A DNA stretch of 64,000 bases from Robiginitalea aestuariiviva (GCF_029537735.1 NZ_JARPUQ010000003.1:183015-247014); one strand, 5' to 3'; positions 43,811 to 52,636 are shown, numbered from the stretch's first letter. Numbers and translations are program-made. The notes: generated by a model not told the origin, from the letters alone.

Positions 43811-43939
43811 TTACATCACCGACCGGATACTAAAGGAGATGGCATGGTCCAGGATGCGTACGTTTTCAATCCGGAACTTGCGTTCGGAATCCACCAGGAA
43901 CAGGTATCCGGACAGGGGGCGTTCTTCTTTGTCTTTCAT
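43811..43939 (-). CDS. Small hypothetical protein, 42 residues
   Basis: A short open frame, MKDKEERPLSGYLFLVDSE and onwards to IRSVM, lies 34 bp after the stop of the response-regulator/glycosyltransferase gene on the same strand. Codon use resembles the neighbouring genes (GC-rich third positions) and the alternation of charged and hydrophobic residues (GYLFLVDSERKFRIENVRIL) looks like a small beta-rich protein rather than noise. It may be the second gene of the glycosyltransferase transcript. No family recognised; existence as a gene is uncertain. Confidence 0.45.
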   Translation of the reverse strand: MKDKEERPLSGYLFLVDSERKFRIENVRILDHAISFSIRSVM

Positions 43940-43973
43940 TGCAGTGTGATTAGTGTTTAGTAAGCTTGGGTAG

Positions 43974-45206
43974 TTAATGGGTTTCACTCGGCACCTGCTC
44001 CGCCACCGGTACGGCGGGGAATTCCGTTACCTCTACCTCCGTGCGGGAGGTTTGCGGGCGGGGTTGCCAGAGATAGGTTTTTACAATTTTCAGTAGCTGG
44101 AATCCGATTTTCAGACTGTCGCGCATGCTCAGTTTGGACCCGTCGGCATGGATCCAGCGCGTGAGGGGCAGCTCACAGATCATTTCGCGGGCAGTATCCC
44201 GCCCGAATTGCTGGCGCAGGCGCATAAAGAGTTCCACGTCAAAGATCCACCGGGTTACAAAAGCCTCGCGGAACAGGGAGGGGACCAGCTGGCGGTGCAT
44301 TACCTTGGCGCCGCATTGGGTGTCTTTGAACGGCATCCCCAGGATGGTGCGGATTAGCAGGTTAATTCCCTTGCTGATGACCGCCCGGGCGGATTCCTTG
44401 GTGATATTGGCGCCCATCCGCTGGATACGCGAGCCGCTCACAACCCCGTACGGCCCGGTTTTCAGGGTCTGTACCAGGTTGTCAAAATCGGTGAAATCCG
44501 TGCTGAGGTCGGCGTCCAGAAAGCCGATATAATCCAGTTGCGGGTCCTGGGCCAGGTGCAGCATGCCCTGGCGCACGGCTTCGGCCTTGCCGCCGTTCTG
44601 GGCACAATCGTGGATGCTGATCTGGTTTTCACGCCCCTTTCGGATGCGCTGCAGCACCTCCAGGGTGTTGTCGGTACTGCCGTCGTTCACAAAACAGAGG
44701 TGGTACCCCAGGTTGCGGTCCACAAATTCCTGGAAGATCTCTTCCTGCAGGCGGTCGCCTTCGTTGTAACAGGGGATGACCACGCCCACGCAATGCTCCT
44801 GCACCCGGGAGGTCCCCATACGGGAATAGGGGTGCACGTAGGGTAGGGGGCAGCCCAGCAGGTTACGCACCCGCGCGGCCAGTTCTGAAAGGCTTACTGG
44901 CTTTTTCATGTAATCTACTGCGCCCAGTTCAAAAGCTTCGCTGATCACTTTTTCCTGAACGTTTCCGGAGAGGATCATGACGGGCACGGAAGCCACGCGC
45001 ATGGTCTGGATCTTGCGGATGAATTCCAGCCCGGACATCCCGGGCATGTTGATGTCGAGCAGGATGAGGTCTGGCCGTTCCTGACCCAGCAGGCTGATGG
45101 CGGTGTAGGGATCCGCCACAGCGGTTACGGCATAGCCCTGGTCGCGGAGGTACTTTTCCACGGAGAGCCTTACCAGTTGCTGGTCATCAATAATTAAAAT
45201 CTGCAT
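43974..45206 (-). CDS. Response-regulator receiver domain fused to a GT2 (DPM1/ALG5-like) glycosyltransferase
   Basis: A protein of 410 residues. Residues 1-118 are a complete CheY-like receiver: acidic pair Asp7/Asp8, phosphoacceptor Asp51 in LLDINMPG, Ser80, and Lys102 in KKPVS. Residues 138 to about 385 are a GT2 domain of the dolichyl-phosphate-sugar synthase type: VVIPCYNEGDRL, FVNDGSTDNT (DGSTD 175-179), GFLDADLSTD (DAD 231-233), FKDTQCGAKVMHR. There is no transmembrane segment. Its expected product is a polyprenyl-phosphate sugar, the donor for GT-C enzymes such as the one encoded divergently next door. The fusion implies that phosphorylation gates sugar-donor supply. Its promoter carries the AlgR-like element. 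Confidence 0.92.
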   Translation of the reverse strand: MQILIIDDQQLVRLSVEKYLRDQGYAVTAVADPYTAISLLGQERPDLILLDINMPGMSGLEFIRKIQTMRVASVPVMILSGNVQEKVISEAFELGAVDYMKKPVSLSELAARVRNLLGCPLPYVHPYSRMGTSRVQEHCVGVVIPCYNEGDRLQEEIFQEFVDRNLGYHLCFVNDGSTDNTLEVLQRIRKGRENQISIHDCAQNGGKAEAVRQGMLHLAQDPQLDYIGFLDADLSTDFTDFDNLVQTLKTGPYGVVSGSRIQRMGANITKESARAVISKGINLLIRTILGMPFKDTQCGAKVMHRQLVPSLFREAFVTRWIFDVELFMRLRQQFGRDTAREMICELPLTRWIHADGSKLSMRDSLKIGFQLLKIVKTYLWQPRPQTSRTEVEVTEFPAVPVAEQVPSETH

Positions 45207-45258
45207 AGGTTTAAGATTTGGGGGCGATCCCGGGGGATCATGAGTTCCATGTAGGGGG

Positions 45259-45349
45259 CAAAACTAGGGGCTTAAGGGTGTCTTCCCCGCGGAATTGGCC
45301 CGAGGGGGGCGGTTGTGTAGACGAATGGTAAGGGCCCTGCGGTGAATGA
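45259..45349 (-). promoter_or_regulatory. AlgR/LytTR-type promoter, copy 1 (receiver-glycosyltransferase gene)
   Basis: Reading the minus strand, CCATTCGTCTACA (45316-45328) is followed after exactly 49 bp by a perfect -7 box TAGTTTTG (45259-45266). A weaker half-site TCATTCACCGCAG lies 21 bp further upstream (45337-45349). The core matches the AlgR consensus CCGTTCGTC with one change. The site lies between divergent genes and may also influence the GT-C gene. Confidence 0.75.
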
Positions 45350-48300
45350 ATGGGGCAGAACGGGACAATATCCCTACTTTTAAGGTGTTATAAGTACGCT
45401 GTAAACCAACCTGTGGGAAAAACCAATAATTTACTGCTGCTGGCCCTGGGCATTGGCCTGGCCTTCCACGGTTCCGCCATCTTTTTTACCCTGGAGGACA
45501 CCTACGATGCGCTGGTACACCTGTTTTTTGCCGACCACTACCTGCAGCACTGGTTCGAAGCCTGGGAACCCCGCTGGTATACCGGCTTTACGGTTCAGGG
45601 GTACCCGCCCCTGGTCCACCAGGCCATGGCCTTTTTCGCCATGGCGGGCGGGCTAAAGTTCGGGCTCTACCTGATGGCCCTGTTGGCGGTGGTCCTCTTT
45701 ATTACGGGCATGTACCGCTTTTCCCTGATGCTGACCGGCAACCCGCGAATTGCCGGTACGGCGGCCCTGCTGGCCACCTGCTGTTCGGCCCTGGTGGAAA
45801 CCCTCCACCTGTTCGGGCAGCTGCCCAGCCTGGTAGGGTTGTCCCTCCTGTTGCACGCCCTGCCCGAGATTTACAGTTGGGTGCGCTACGGGAACCGCCG
45901 CTACCTGTTCCGGGCCCTGGCCCTGATCGGGGCCACGGTGTGTTCCCACCACGTTACCCCCATCTTCGGGATGGTCTTTTTTATTTTCCCCACCCTGGGG
46001 ATGGCCGTGATGGACCTGGCTGCCCTGGAGCGCGGGGGGGTACGCCAGGTAAACCTGTTGGCCTTCTGGCGGGTGCTGCGCCGCAGCCTGGGGCGCCTGA
46101 TGGCCTTTGGCCTGCCTACCCTGGTACTCATTGTGGTGCTGATCCTTCCGTACTGGCTTAATAGCAAGGCCAATCCGATTACCCAGGTCCCCATCCCGCA
46201 CGGCAGCCGGGACAACTACCTGGAAGTGTTTTCCTCCGGCCTGGTCTTTTTCCTGATTCCCTGGGGGGCCCTGCTGTTATTCCTGCCGTATATTTTCTAC
46301 CGCTATTTTAGCAAAAGGTATCTGTTTTACGGGCTATCCCTGGCCCTGCTTACCCTGCTGGGCACCGGGGGTACCACGCCCCTTCCCCGGATGCTGCTGG
46401 GGGAAAACGCCTTTAACATCCTGACCCTGGACCGCTTTACCCTTTGGGCCTCCATGATGAGCCTGCCCATGCTGGCCGAACTGGTATACCGCTATCTGGC
46501 CGGGGACCTGCGCGAAATCTGGCTGAGTCGCTATGGCAGCAATTATCACCGCCTGGTAGGCGGGGGCTTCTTTGGGGCCTACCTTTTTATGGCGGTCTTC
46601 ACCATGAGCCTGGGGTATTTCAGGCCCTCCCAGCCGGAACGCATCAATATGTTGCCTATCGTGAACTTCCTGAACCAGGACATGCACGACCACTGGCGCT
46701 ACCTCACCCTGGGCTTTGGCGACCAGATGGCCTGGCTCTCCGCCCAGACCAATGCCCTTTCCGTAGACGGCAACTACCACTCTGCCCGCCGCCTGCCCGA
46801 GCTTACCTCCCGGGCCGTGGAGCGCCTGGAAAACTCCAAATACCGGGGGCTGGAAGGCCTGGGCTCCCTGCAGCAGTTCCTGACCGTCCCGGAAAAATAC
46901 CACCTGAAGTTTATTTTTTCCAATGATAAGTTTTACGACCCCCTGCTCTATTTCTCCGGCTGGCGCCGCTTGCAGTTGCTGGAGAACGGCATTATGGTCT
47001 GGGAACGGGCCGGGGTAGCCCCCCTGCCCAACCTTTTGCCGCGCCCGGAACCTTCCCGCCTTCTCAACCTCTGGTGGGGGGTGGTGCCGCCCCTGAGTGC
47101 CCTGGTGGCCTACCTGGTTTGCATTCAGTGGGGGCTGACGGCCACCTGGCTCAGCCGAAGGGTTCCCAGTACCCACCCGGGGTATTCCGCCTGGTCCTAT
47201 TCCGGGATGCGGCGGCCCATGCTACTGCTTTCCCAGGCCTGGGGGTGGGTCGTTTTTGCTGCCTTGCTGTTGCTGGCCCTGATGCTGTACCGCAACAGCC
47301 TGCTGCAAGCCAGCCCGGAAAAGGCCGTGCAGGCCTATTACGACGCGGTGGATTTTAAGGAGTTTGAACAAGCACATGCCTACCTGGACCCGGAAGCCGG
47401 CCTGAGCCTGGACCAGTACCTGCTGGAGCTTTCCGTGGGGGATGGGCTGCTGAGTTCATATGCCAAGCTGGAATCGGTCCGCCCCCGGGTAGAAGGGCGG
47501 AAAGGGAACCAGGCCCGGGTACGTGCCCAGGTGCGGTATGTAACCCCCCTGCGGGTAGTGGAACAGGAGCGGGTGCACGACCTGGTGGAACGGGGTGGCC
47601 GGTGGTACCTGCTGCCCGAACCCCGGGATCCCGACCTGCCCCCGCAGCAGTGGGTAGAGCAGCGGGAAGTCTCTTATTTCAACCACGGCCGCAGGCGGGT
47701 TACCACCCAGCAAACCCACCATGAAGATGTCTTGCGCAGGCCCCGGACAGAAGTCTACCAGACCCGCGTCCTTGAGGCGGACAGCACCTACTCCGTAGTG
47801 GGATGGGTGCAGAACATCGATGCCTACCCGGCCGATGTGACCCTCACAGGCCGGCTTTTGGGAGCAGATGGTACGGAACTGGCCCGCTATAATGCCGGGC
47901 AGGTGCTCAAGCACCAGTTACTGCCGGGCGAGGGCAGTCCCTTTCGGGTGCGGTTCCAGGACATCGCCTGGCGGGTGGCTACGGCAAGCAAGCCCCTGAC
48001 CTATAACCCGGACCAGTTCCAGCCCCTGGACCTGGCAGAGATGCCGGGTGCATTCGAAGTGCTCTCGGAAGGCAACCAGGCCACCCAGGACCTCTATCAC
48101 CACCTGGCCCTGGAGGTGGATACCCTGACCCCCCAAACCCTATCCGGTACCGTGCATAACCTGGGGATACAGGAGGCCACCATTGTCCAGTTATTGATCT
48201 CCTATTACGATGCCCAGGGGCAGCCCCTGTGGGTAGACAGCCAATATCTGGAAGCCAGCGTACGCGTACAGCGGCGGCAGCCTTTTCGCCTGGAGCTGCC

Positions 48301-48463
48301 GGACCTCACCCACCTGCAGGCCTGGCCGCCAGACCAGGGCAACCTGACCCCGCCACCCCGGTTTCCCGAGGCCCTGCAGGCCCCGGAGCTGCTGCCGGTG
48401 CCCGGCAGGGGCTTTTCCTATATTCACGTAAAAGTAAACGCCTATGTGGGGGTGCCGCGCTAA
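45350..48463 (+). CDS. Large polytopic membrane protein, GT-C glycosyltransferase-like (PTPS-related family)
   Basis: A protein of 1037 residues. About 12 transmembrane helices (20-430), then one near 580-600 and one near 635-655. After helix 1 comes an acidic external loop TLEDTYDALVHLFFADHYLQHWFEAWEPRWYTGFTVQGYPPLVHQ-like (given here in part), with the Asp/Glu and WEPRWY features of GT-C enzymes that take sugars from polyprenyl-phosphate donors. The C-terminal third (about 660-1037) is extracytoplasmic, with an NTF2-like segment and beta-rich domains. Start uncertain: a GTG at 45413 would fit the -7-like TACTTTTA at 45375-45382. It overlaps the next gene by 20 bp. Confidence 0.72.
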   Translation: MGQNGTISLLLRCYKYAVNQPVGKTNNLLLLALGIGLAFHGSAIFFTLEDTYDALVHLFFADHYLQHWFEAWEPRWYTGFTVQGYPPLVHQAMAFFAMAGGLKFGLYLMALLAVVLFITGMYRFSLMLTGNPRIAGTAALLATCCSALVETLHLFGQLPSLVGLSLLLHALPEIYSWVRYGNRRYLFRALALIGATVCSHHVTPIFGMVFFIFPTLGMAVMDLAALERGGVRQVNLLAFWRVLRRSLGRLMAFGLPTLVLIVVLILPYWLNSKANPITQVPIPHGSRDNYLEVFSSGLVFFLIPWGALLLFLPYIFYRYFSKRYLFYGLSLALLTLLGTGGTTPLPRMLLGENAFNILTLDRFTLWASMMSLPMLAELVYRYLAGDLREIWLSRYGSNYHRLVGGGFFGAYLFMAVFTMSLGYFRPSQPERINMLPIVNFLNQDMHDHWRYLTLGFGDQMAWLSAQTNALSVDGNYHSARRLPELTSRAVERLENSKYRGLEGLGSLQQFLTVPEKYHLKFIFSNDKFYDPLLYFSGWRRLQLLENGIMVWERAGVAPLPNLLPRPEPSRLLNLWWGVVPPLSALVAYLVCIQWGLTATWLSRRVPSTHPGYSAWSYSGMRRPMLLLSQAWGWVVFAALLLLALMLYRNSLLQASPEKAVQAYYDAVDFKEFEQAHAYLDPEAGLSLDQYLLELSVGDGLLSSYAKLESVRPRVEGRKGNQARVRAQVRYVTPLRVVEQERVHDLVERGGRWYLLPEPRDPDLPPQQWVEQREVSYFNHGRRRVTTQQTHHEDVLRRPRTEVYQTRVLEADSTYSVVGWVQNIDAYPADVTLTGRLLGADGTELARYNAGQVLKHQLLPGEGSPFRVRFQDIAWRVATASKPLTYNPDQFQPLDLAEMPGAFEVLSEGNQATQDLYHHLALEVDTLTPQTLSGTVHNLGIQEATIVQLLISYYDAQGQPLWVDSQYLEASVRVQRRQPFRLELPDLTHLQAWPPDQGNLTPPPRFPEALQAPELLPVPGRGFSYIHVKVNAYVGVPR

Positions 48464-49709
48464 CATCCGCCTGGTAACTCTGCTCCCGATCCTGGCTATG
48501 GCCTGGGGTTGCCGGCAGGAGCCTGCCCTTCTCCCTGTGTTGGATGCTGAACTGCCCGGGGTTACCGTACAAGCACCGGATTCCCTTGGGGCCGGGGAAG
48601 CGCTTACCCTTTCCTTCAGGGCCTCCGCCGCCCTGGAAACGCCCTGGACGTTTGTATCCAATCCCTGGGGTGCCCTGGGCATTCCTTTGGAACGCAATGG
48701 GGAGGTATACCTGGCCCGGGTGCCCCTGGAAGTTACCCGGTTTGCCGGGCCCTTGCGGTGGCGGATGGGGCAGGGGAATACCCTGCTGGCCAGCGGGGTA
48801 GTGGAGATCCAACCTTCGGAAAAACGCCCGGAAGTGCTGGAGAGTTATGCCGGCCCATCCCATTTGCGTATCGGGCAGGACCCCTATGGGGATTTTATAG
48901 TCTTGCCCGTGGATGTCTGGGATAATCCCCTGCCGGATGGCACCGCACTTTCCCTGACGGTATCCGGGGATGGCTCCCGGGAAACTGCAACGGACCGCGC
49001 CAGCCACCTCATGGCTTATCGCCGTTTGGGCCCCGGGCAGCGCACTGGGATCCGCTACCTGGATGCCCGCCATGGGGATATCCGTTCCAAACGCCGCGAA
49101 GTTCGGGTAATGGCCGGTATCCCTGATAGCTTAACCCTGCTGGCTACCCGTCCGCATGATGTGGCAGACGGACACAGCCTGCTCCACCTGGCGGCTGGCC
49201 CGCTACGGGATGCATGGGGCAACCCGGTTCCGGATGGGACCTGGGTGGAATTCCGCCTGACCGATTCCCTGGGGAACCAAACCCGGACCCAGGGAGCCGC
49301 CCTCAGGGGGCTGGCCGAAATTGACGTGCCCTTCCCGAACCGGGCTACCCAATGGCGGATTACCGCTGCCGCGGCGGGCGGGGTCGTATCCCGGCCATTG
49401 GAACTGGCCTTTCTCCCGGCAGTGGTGGAGGTGCCCTTTGTGGTTGCTCCGAATGGACGCCTGGTGGAAATCGGGCCCGTCCCTTCCCTGGCAGGTGGCC
49501 TGGCGCCGGACGGCTTTCCCGTAAATGCCCGTCTGGAAAGTCCGGAGGGGGATACTGTACTTACCCGCCTGGCCTGGCTGCGGGACGGGCAGGCCAGTCT
49601 GCGCTTTCCAGCTACGGAGGTAGGGGCGGGCCGGTATCGGCTGCTGCTGCGCTGCGGGGACTGGCAGGGCGAAACCCGTTTAAACACCGATCGCGATGGG
49701 CTGGAATAA
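48444..49709 (+). CDS. Lipoprotein with tandem invasin/Ig-like (Big-type) domains
   Basis: A protein of 421 residues. The only usable start is the ATG overlapping the previous gene by 20 bp; it gives a lipoprotein signal NIRLVTLLPILAMAWGC (Cys23). The rest is beta-rich, with two Big1-like repeats recognisable by the pattern VDVWDNPLPDGTALSLTVSGDG and LRDAWGNPVPDGTWVEFRLTDSLG, and further sandwich domains on both sides. No enzyme motif is visible. It probably sits on a membrane surface as a scaffold or sugar-binding partner of the adjacent GT-C and GH5-like proteins. It also overlaps the following gene by 14 bp, so the three are translated together. Confidence 0.72.
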   Translation: MWGCRANIRLVTLLPILAMAWGCRQEPALLPVLDAELPGVTVQAPDSLGAGEALTLSFRASAALETPWTFVSNPWGALGIPLERNGEVYLARVPLEVTRFAGPLRWRMGQGNTLLASGVVEIQPSEKRPEVLESYAGPSHLRIGQDPYGDFIVLPVDVWDNPLPDGTALSLTVSGDGSRETATDRASHLMAYRRLGPGQRTGIRYLDARHGDIRSKRREVRVMAGIPDSLTLLATRPHDVADGHSLLHLAAGPLRDAWGNPVPDGTWVEFRLTDSLGNQTRTQGAALRGLAEIDVPFPNRATQWRITAAAAGGVVSRPLELAFLPAVVEVPFVVAPNGRLVEIGPVPSLAGGLAPDGFPVNARLESPEGDTVLTRLAWLRDGQASLRFPATEVGAGRYRLLLRCGDWQGETRLNTDRDGLE

Positions 49710-51225
49710 ACCGATACGCCGGGCAGGTATACTCCTGTCATTCCTGCTGGTCAATGCGCTGGTACTGCTGGGCATTGGGGGGGTGTGGAGTTACCTGAAC
49801 ACGGGGGCGGACCGCAGCCAGCTGCTGCAGGACAGCCGCAGCCTGCGCCTGCACCCCCAGGAGGCGGTTTGGCTGGACAGCCTGGCCCCGCATCCCGAAT
49901 TCAAGCCCCACCACCGCTCTGAAATCCTTCGGGATTACCTCACTTCCTGGGCCTACCGGAACCAGGCCATGGCCACCGGCAGCCCGGCCTGGCTGGGCGA
50001 TATTTACACGGACAGCGCCGCCGCAAAAGTTGGGGCCCAACTCCGGTTGTTCCGGGATACGGGCCTGGAGGTGCGGCAGGTAAACCTCTCCCACCGCCTG
50101 CGCCCCCTGTTTATGAGCGCCGACCAGACCCTGGCCGTAATCCGGGACGAAGGTGCCGAGCTTTTTCGGCAGTACCTTCAGGACGGGGAGGTGGTCTCGG
50201 AGGAGGCTGTATATACCGCCCAGGAAGTGGTCCTCCTCCTGGAGGATGGCTTCTGGCGCATCCGCAACCTCAGGGAAGTACCTGTACCGCAAGAGCTGGC
50301 CACCCCCATGCAGGAACAGGAAATTCCGGAGGTAGATCTCTCCGGGGTCCTGGGGGTAAATTATTATCCGGCCGCCCAGCCCTGGGACCATTTTGGCCCG
50401 GCCTATGACCCGGATGTAAACCGGGCGGACCTGCAGCGCATCCGCGCCATGGGCTTTACCACGGTTCGGGTCTTTTTCCCCTATGCGGCCTCAGGGGGTC
50501 CCCGGCCCTCCCAGGCTTACCTGGGCCACCTGGAGGATTTCCTGGACCAGGCCCGGCAGCAGGACGTGAAGGTGATCCTGACCCTCTTCGATTTTTACGG
50601 GGATTACAGCCTGCCGGACTGGCCGGCCACCCTGGCCCATGCCCGGGCCGTCTCCGACCATGTGGGGAGCCACCCGGCCCTGCTGGCCTGGGACCTCAAA
50701 AATGAACCCGACCTGGATTTCGAAAGCCGGGGCCGCGACCGGGTTTTGGCCTGGCTGGGGGTATTAAGTGCGAAGCTGCACGAATGGCAGCCCGGGGTGG
50801 CGCGTACCATCGGGTGGTCTGCCCCTGCGGCAGCCGGGCAAATGGAAAGCCAGGTCGATTTCATTTCTTTTCACTTCTACACGGAACCCGAAGGATTTAC
50901 CGACCAGGTACAGGCCTTAAAGGCCCGGGTTACCAAACCCCTGATGCTGGGGGAATTCGGGCGCAGCTCTTACGGGGGCGTTTGGAACCTGTTCCGCGGT
51001 TCTCAACAGGCCCAGGCAGCCTATGTACAGGCCGTCTATAAAGATGCCCAAAATCTGGGGGTGCCCTTGCTCTGCTGGACGCTATACGACTATGAGGAGG
51101 TGCCCCGGCAGGTGGTCGGCCAGTTGCCCTGGCGGCGGGCCCCTCAGAAGCATTTCGGGCTGCTGCTGCCGGACGGGACACCTAAGGCGGCGGCCCGGGT
51201 CTTTGCGCCCGGCCCCAAAAAGTGA
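49696..51225 (+). CDS. Membrane-anchored GH5-like glycoside hydrolase
   Basis: A protein of 509 residues. An N-terminal transmembrane anchor (RRAGILLSFLLVNALVLLGIGGVW, about 9-33) is followed by an NTF2-like domain (about 60-200) and a TIM barrel (about 215-500): GVNYYPAAQPW, MGFTTVRVFFPYA, acid/base Glu337 in DLKNEPDLD, FISFHFYTEP, nucleophile Glu420 in MLGEFGRSS. This is the clan GH-A arrangement with catalytic residues at the ends of strands 4 and 7. In a polysaccharide-synthesis locus such an enzyme often trims or edits the nascent chain (as BcsZ, AlgL or PslG do). Substrate unknown; a transglycosylase is possible. It overlaps the lipoprotein gene by 14 bp. Confidence 0.82.
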   Translation: MGWNKPIRRAGILLSFLLVNALVLLGIGGVWSYLNTGADRSQLLQDSRSLRLHPQEAVWLDSLAPHPEFKPHHRSEILRDYLTSWAYRNQAMATGSPAWLGDIYTDSAAAKVGAQLRLFRDTGLEVRQVNLSHRLRPLFMSADQTLAVIRDEGAELFRQYLQDGEVVSEEAVYTAQEVVLLLEDGFWRIRNLREVPVPQELATPMQEQEIPEVDLSGVLGVNYYPAAQPWDHFGPAYDPDVNRADLQRIRAMGFTTVRVFFPYAASGGPRPSQAYLGHLEDFLDQARQQDVKVILTLFDFYGDYSLPDWPATLAHARAVSDHVGSHPALLAWDLKNEPDLDFESRGRDRVLAWLGVLSAKLHEWQPGVARTIGWSAPAAAGQMESQVDFISFHFYTEPEGFTDQVQALKARVTKPLMLGEFGRSSYGGVWNLFRGSQQAQAAYVQAVYKDAQNLGVPLLCWTLYDYEEVPRQVVGQLPWRRAPQKHFGLLLPDGTPKAAARVFAPGPKK

Positions 51226-51258
51226 AGGGGAGCGATACCGGAGTATCGGCTCCCCTTC
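51224..51258. terminator. Strong hairpin between convergent genes, probable terminator
   Basis: A long stem, GAAGGGGAGC plus GATAC pairing with GTATC and GCTCCCCTTC around a CGGA loop (one bulged base), begins at the stop codon of the GH5-like gene. No clear T run follows, so the efficiency is uncertain, but it sits between convergent genes. Confidence 0.6.
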
Positions 51259-51279
51259 GAAGGAACTCAACCTATGATC

Positions 51280-52518
51280 TTAAATGTCTTCAGTCTCGTA
51301 AACGGGCTCTTTTAGCAGGGTTTGCCATGCAAAGCCTTCCTGCCGCCCGCGGATCAATGCCTTGAACAGGTCAATGTAGCGCTGTGTAATCACGGACATG
51401 GGCAGGGAACAGGCCGCCCGGTAATTTGCTTTCCCCAGGTGCATCCGGTAGGCGGGGAAGCTCAGGATATGGTCCAGGGCCTCAGCCAGGGATTTATGGT
51501 TTTCCGGTTCGAAGAATTCCCCTTTGTAGCCTTCTTCCCGTACCAGGATGCCCAGGTCTCCGATATCCGGCAGCACCACGGCTTTACCATAACTGCCGGC
51601 CTGGTGCAAAACCCCGGAGCTTCCGGTAGTGGAGGTGTAGGGGAAGGCCACTACGGCTGCCTCCGCAAACAGGGCGGGAACATCCGCTTCGGCAACGTAG
51701 CCGGTAAAGCGCAAACCGGGCACATGGGCGTATTTTTGGGCCACCCCTTCCAGGTATCCGGGGGTGTTGGGGCTGTCGGTGCCGGCAATGACAATTTCCA
51801 GGTCAAAATCGGTGCGGGCGCGAAGGATTTCCACGGCCTCAATCAGGGATTCTACCTTCTTGTAGGTGCCAAACTTGCCAAACGCCATGATTTGGCGGGG
51901 CCCTTCGGGCAGGCGGTAATCCGGTTCTTCCGGGATCTCAAAGGAACCGTGGGGCACCAGGGTAATGTTCCGGGCGCCGAATTTCTTTTCCAGGATGCCT
52001 ACGTATTTGCTGATGGTCAGGGCCAGGACATCGGATTGCAGGACAATGCGCGTAAGCCGGTTGCCGATTTGGCGATAGGCCCACTGTTTGATGGGGTTGG
52101 CGGTAAAGCCGGCATTTTCCAGGTCTACGGTTTCCATGATGTTGTGCAGCAGGGTCACGGTGGGGAAGCCGCGCCAGCGGGTAACCATGGGGGAAAACAG
52201 CCCCAGGGCAGCTGGGATGCGCTGGTCTCCGAATTTCAGGAATTGCAGGTTATACAGCACGGCATCCGGGCGATGCTGGCTCAGGGCCTTCTGGATGCGC
52301 CAGAGGTTGCTCCAGTCGTTAAAGGCCCAGCAGGGGACCACTTTTACCCGGCAACCCGGGTGGTCGGTTTCAATGTCTTTGGGGGCATCGCTCTGGTCGG
52401 TGAGCAGGATCAGCTCACTGATTTCAGGGTTATTGCGAAAGTGTTTCACCAGGTGGTATCCGTATTCAGACAAGGTAACCTTGCTGGAGGGATAAGCGGT
52501 GATGACAGCTAATTTCAT
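51280..52518 (-). CDS. GT4-family glycosyltransferase (GT-B fold)
   Basis: A protein of 412 residues. The start MKLAVITAYPSSKVTL is chosen because the predicted transcription start (about 52541) lies downstream of the longer frame's ATG at 52548. The GT-B fold shows in the N-terminal AYPSSKVTLSEYGYHLVKHF, the hinge region IMAFGKFGTYKKVESLIEAVEIL, and the nucleotide-sugar site FPYTSTTGSSGVLHQAGSYGKAVVLPD with a variant E-x7-E-like segment. It is cytoplasmic or membrane-associated and adds a sugar to a lipid-linked intermediate. It has its own AlgR-like promoter (copy 2) and ends at a convergent hairpin. Confidence 0.88.
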   Translation of the reverse strand: MKLAVITAYPSSKVTLSEYGYHLVKHFRNNPEISELILLTDQSDAPKDIETDHPGCRVKVVPCWAFNDWSNLWRIQKALSQHRPDAVLYNLQFLKFGDQRIPAALGLFSPMVTRWRGFPTVTLLHNIMETVDLENAGFTANPIKQWAYRQIGNRLTRIVLQSDVLALTISKYVGILEKKFGARNITLVPHGSFEIPEEPDYRLPEGPRQIMAFGKFGTYKKVESLIEAVEILRARTDFDLEIVIAGTDSPNTPGYLEGVAQKYAHVPGLRFTGYVAEADVPALFAEAAVVAFPYTSTTGSSGVLHQAGSYGKAVVLPDIGDLGILVREEGYKGEFFEPENHKSLAEALDHILSFPAYRMHLGKANYRAACSLPMSVITQRYIDLFKALIRGRQEGFAWQTLLKEPVYETEDI

Positions 52519-52545
52519 AGGTGGAGTGGGGTTTGAATTCGAAGT

Positions 52546-52636
52546 CAAAGATGCGGCAAATCCGGGGGGTAAATAGCCCGATATAGGCTGGCGGGCGGTA
52601 TGTGTAGATGAATGGGGAAGATGCGTCGGCTAAGGC
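52546..52636 (-). promoter_or_regulatory. AlgR/LytTR-type promoter, copy 2 (GT4 gene)
   Basis: On the minus strand CCATTCATCTACA (52603-52615; one base differs from the other copies) precedes the -7-like CATCTTTG (52546-52553) by exactly 49 bp. A half-site GCCTTAGCCGACG (52624-52636) lies 21 bp upstream of the core. Confidence 0.7.

Noticed and set aside
45337-45365. A second AlgR-like copy reading CCATTCATT around 45346-45354
   Set aside because: The match ends after nine bases and the distance to the main core is 25 bp, not 21; TCATTCACCGCAG at 45337-45349 fits the spacing better.
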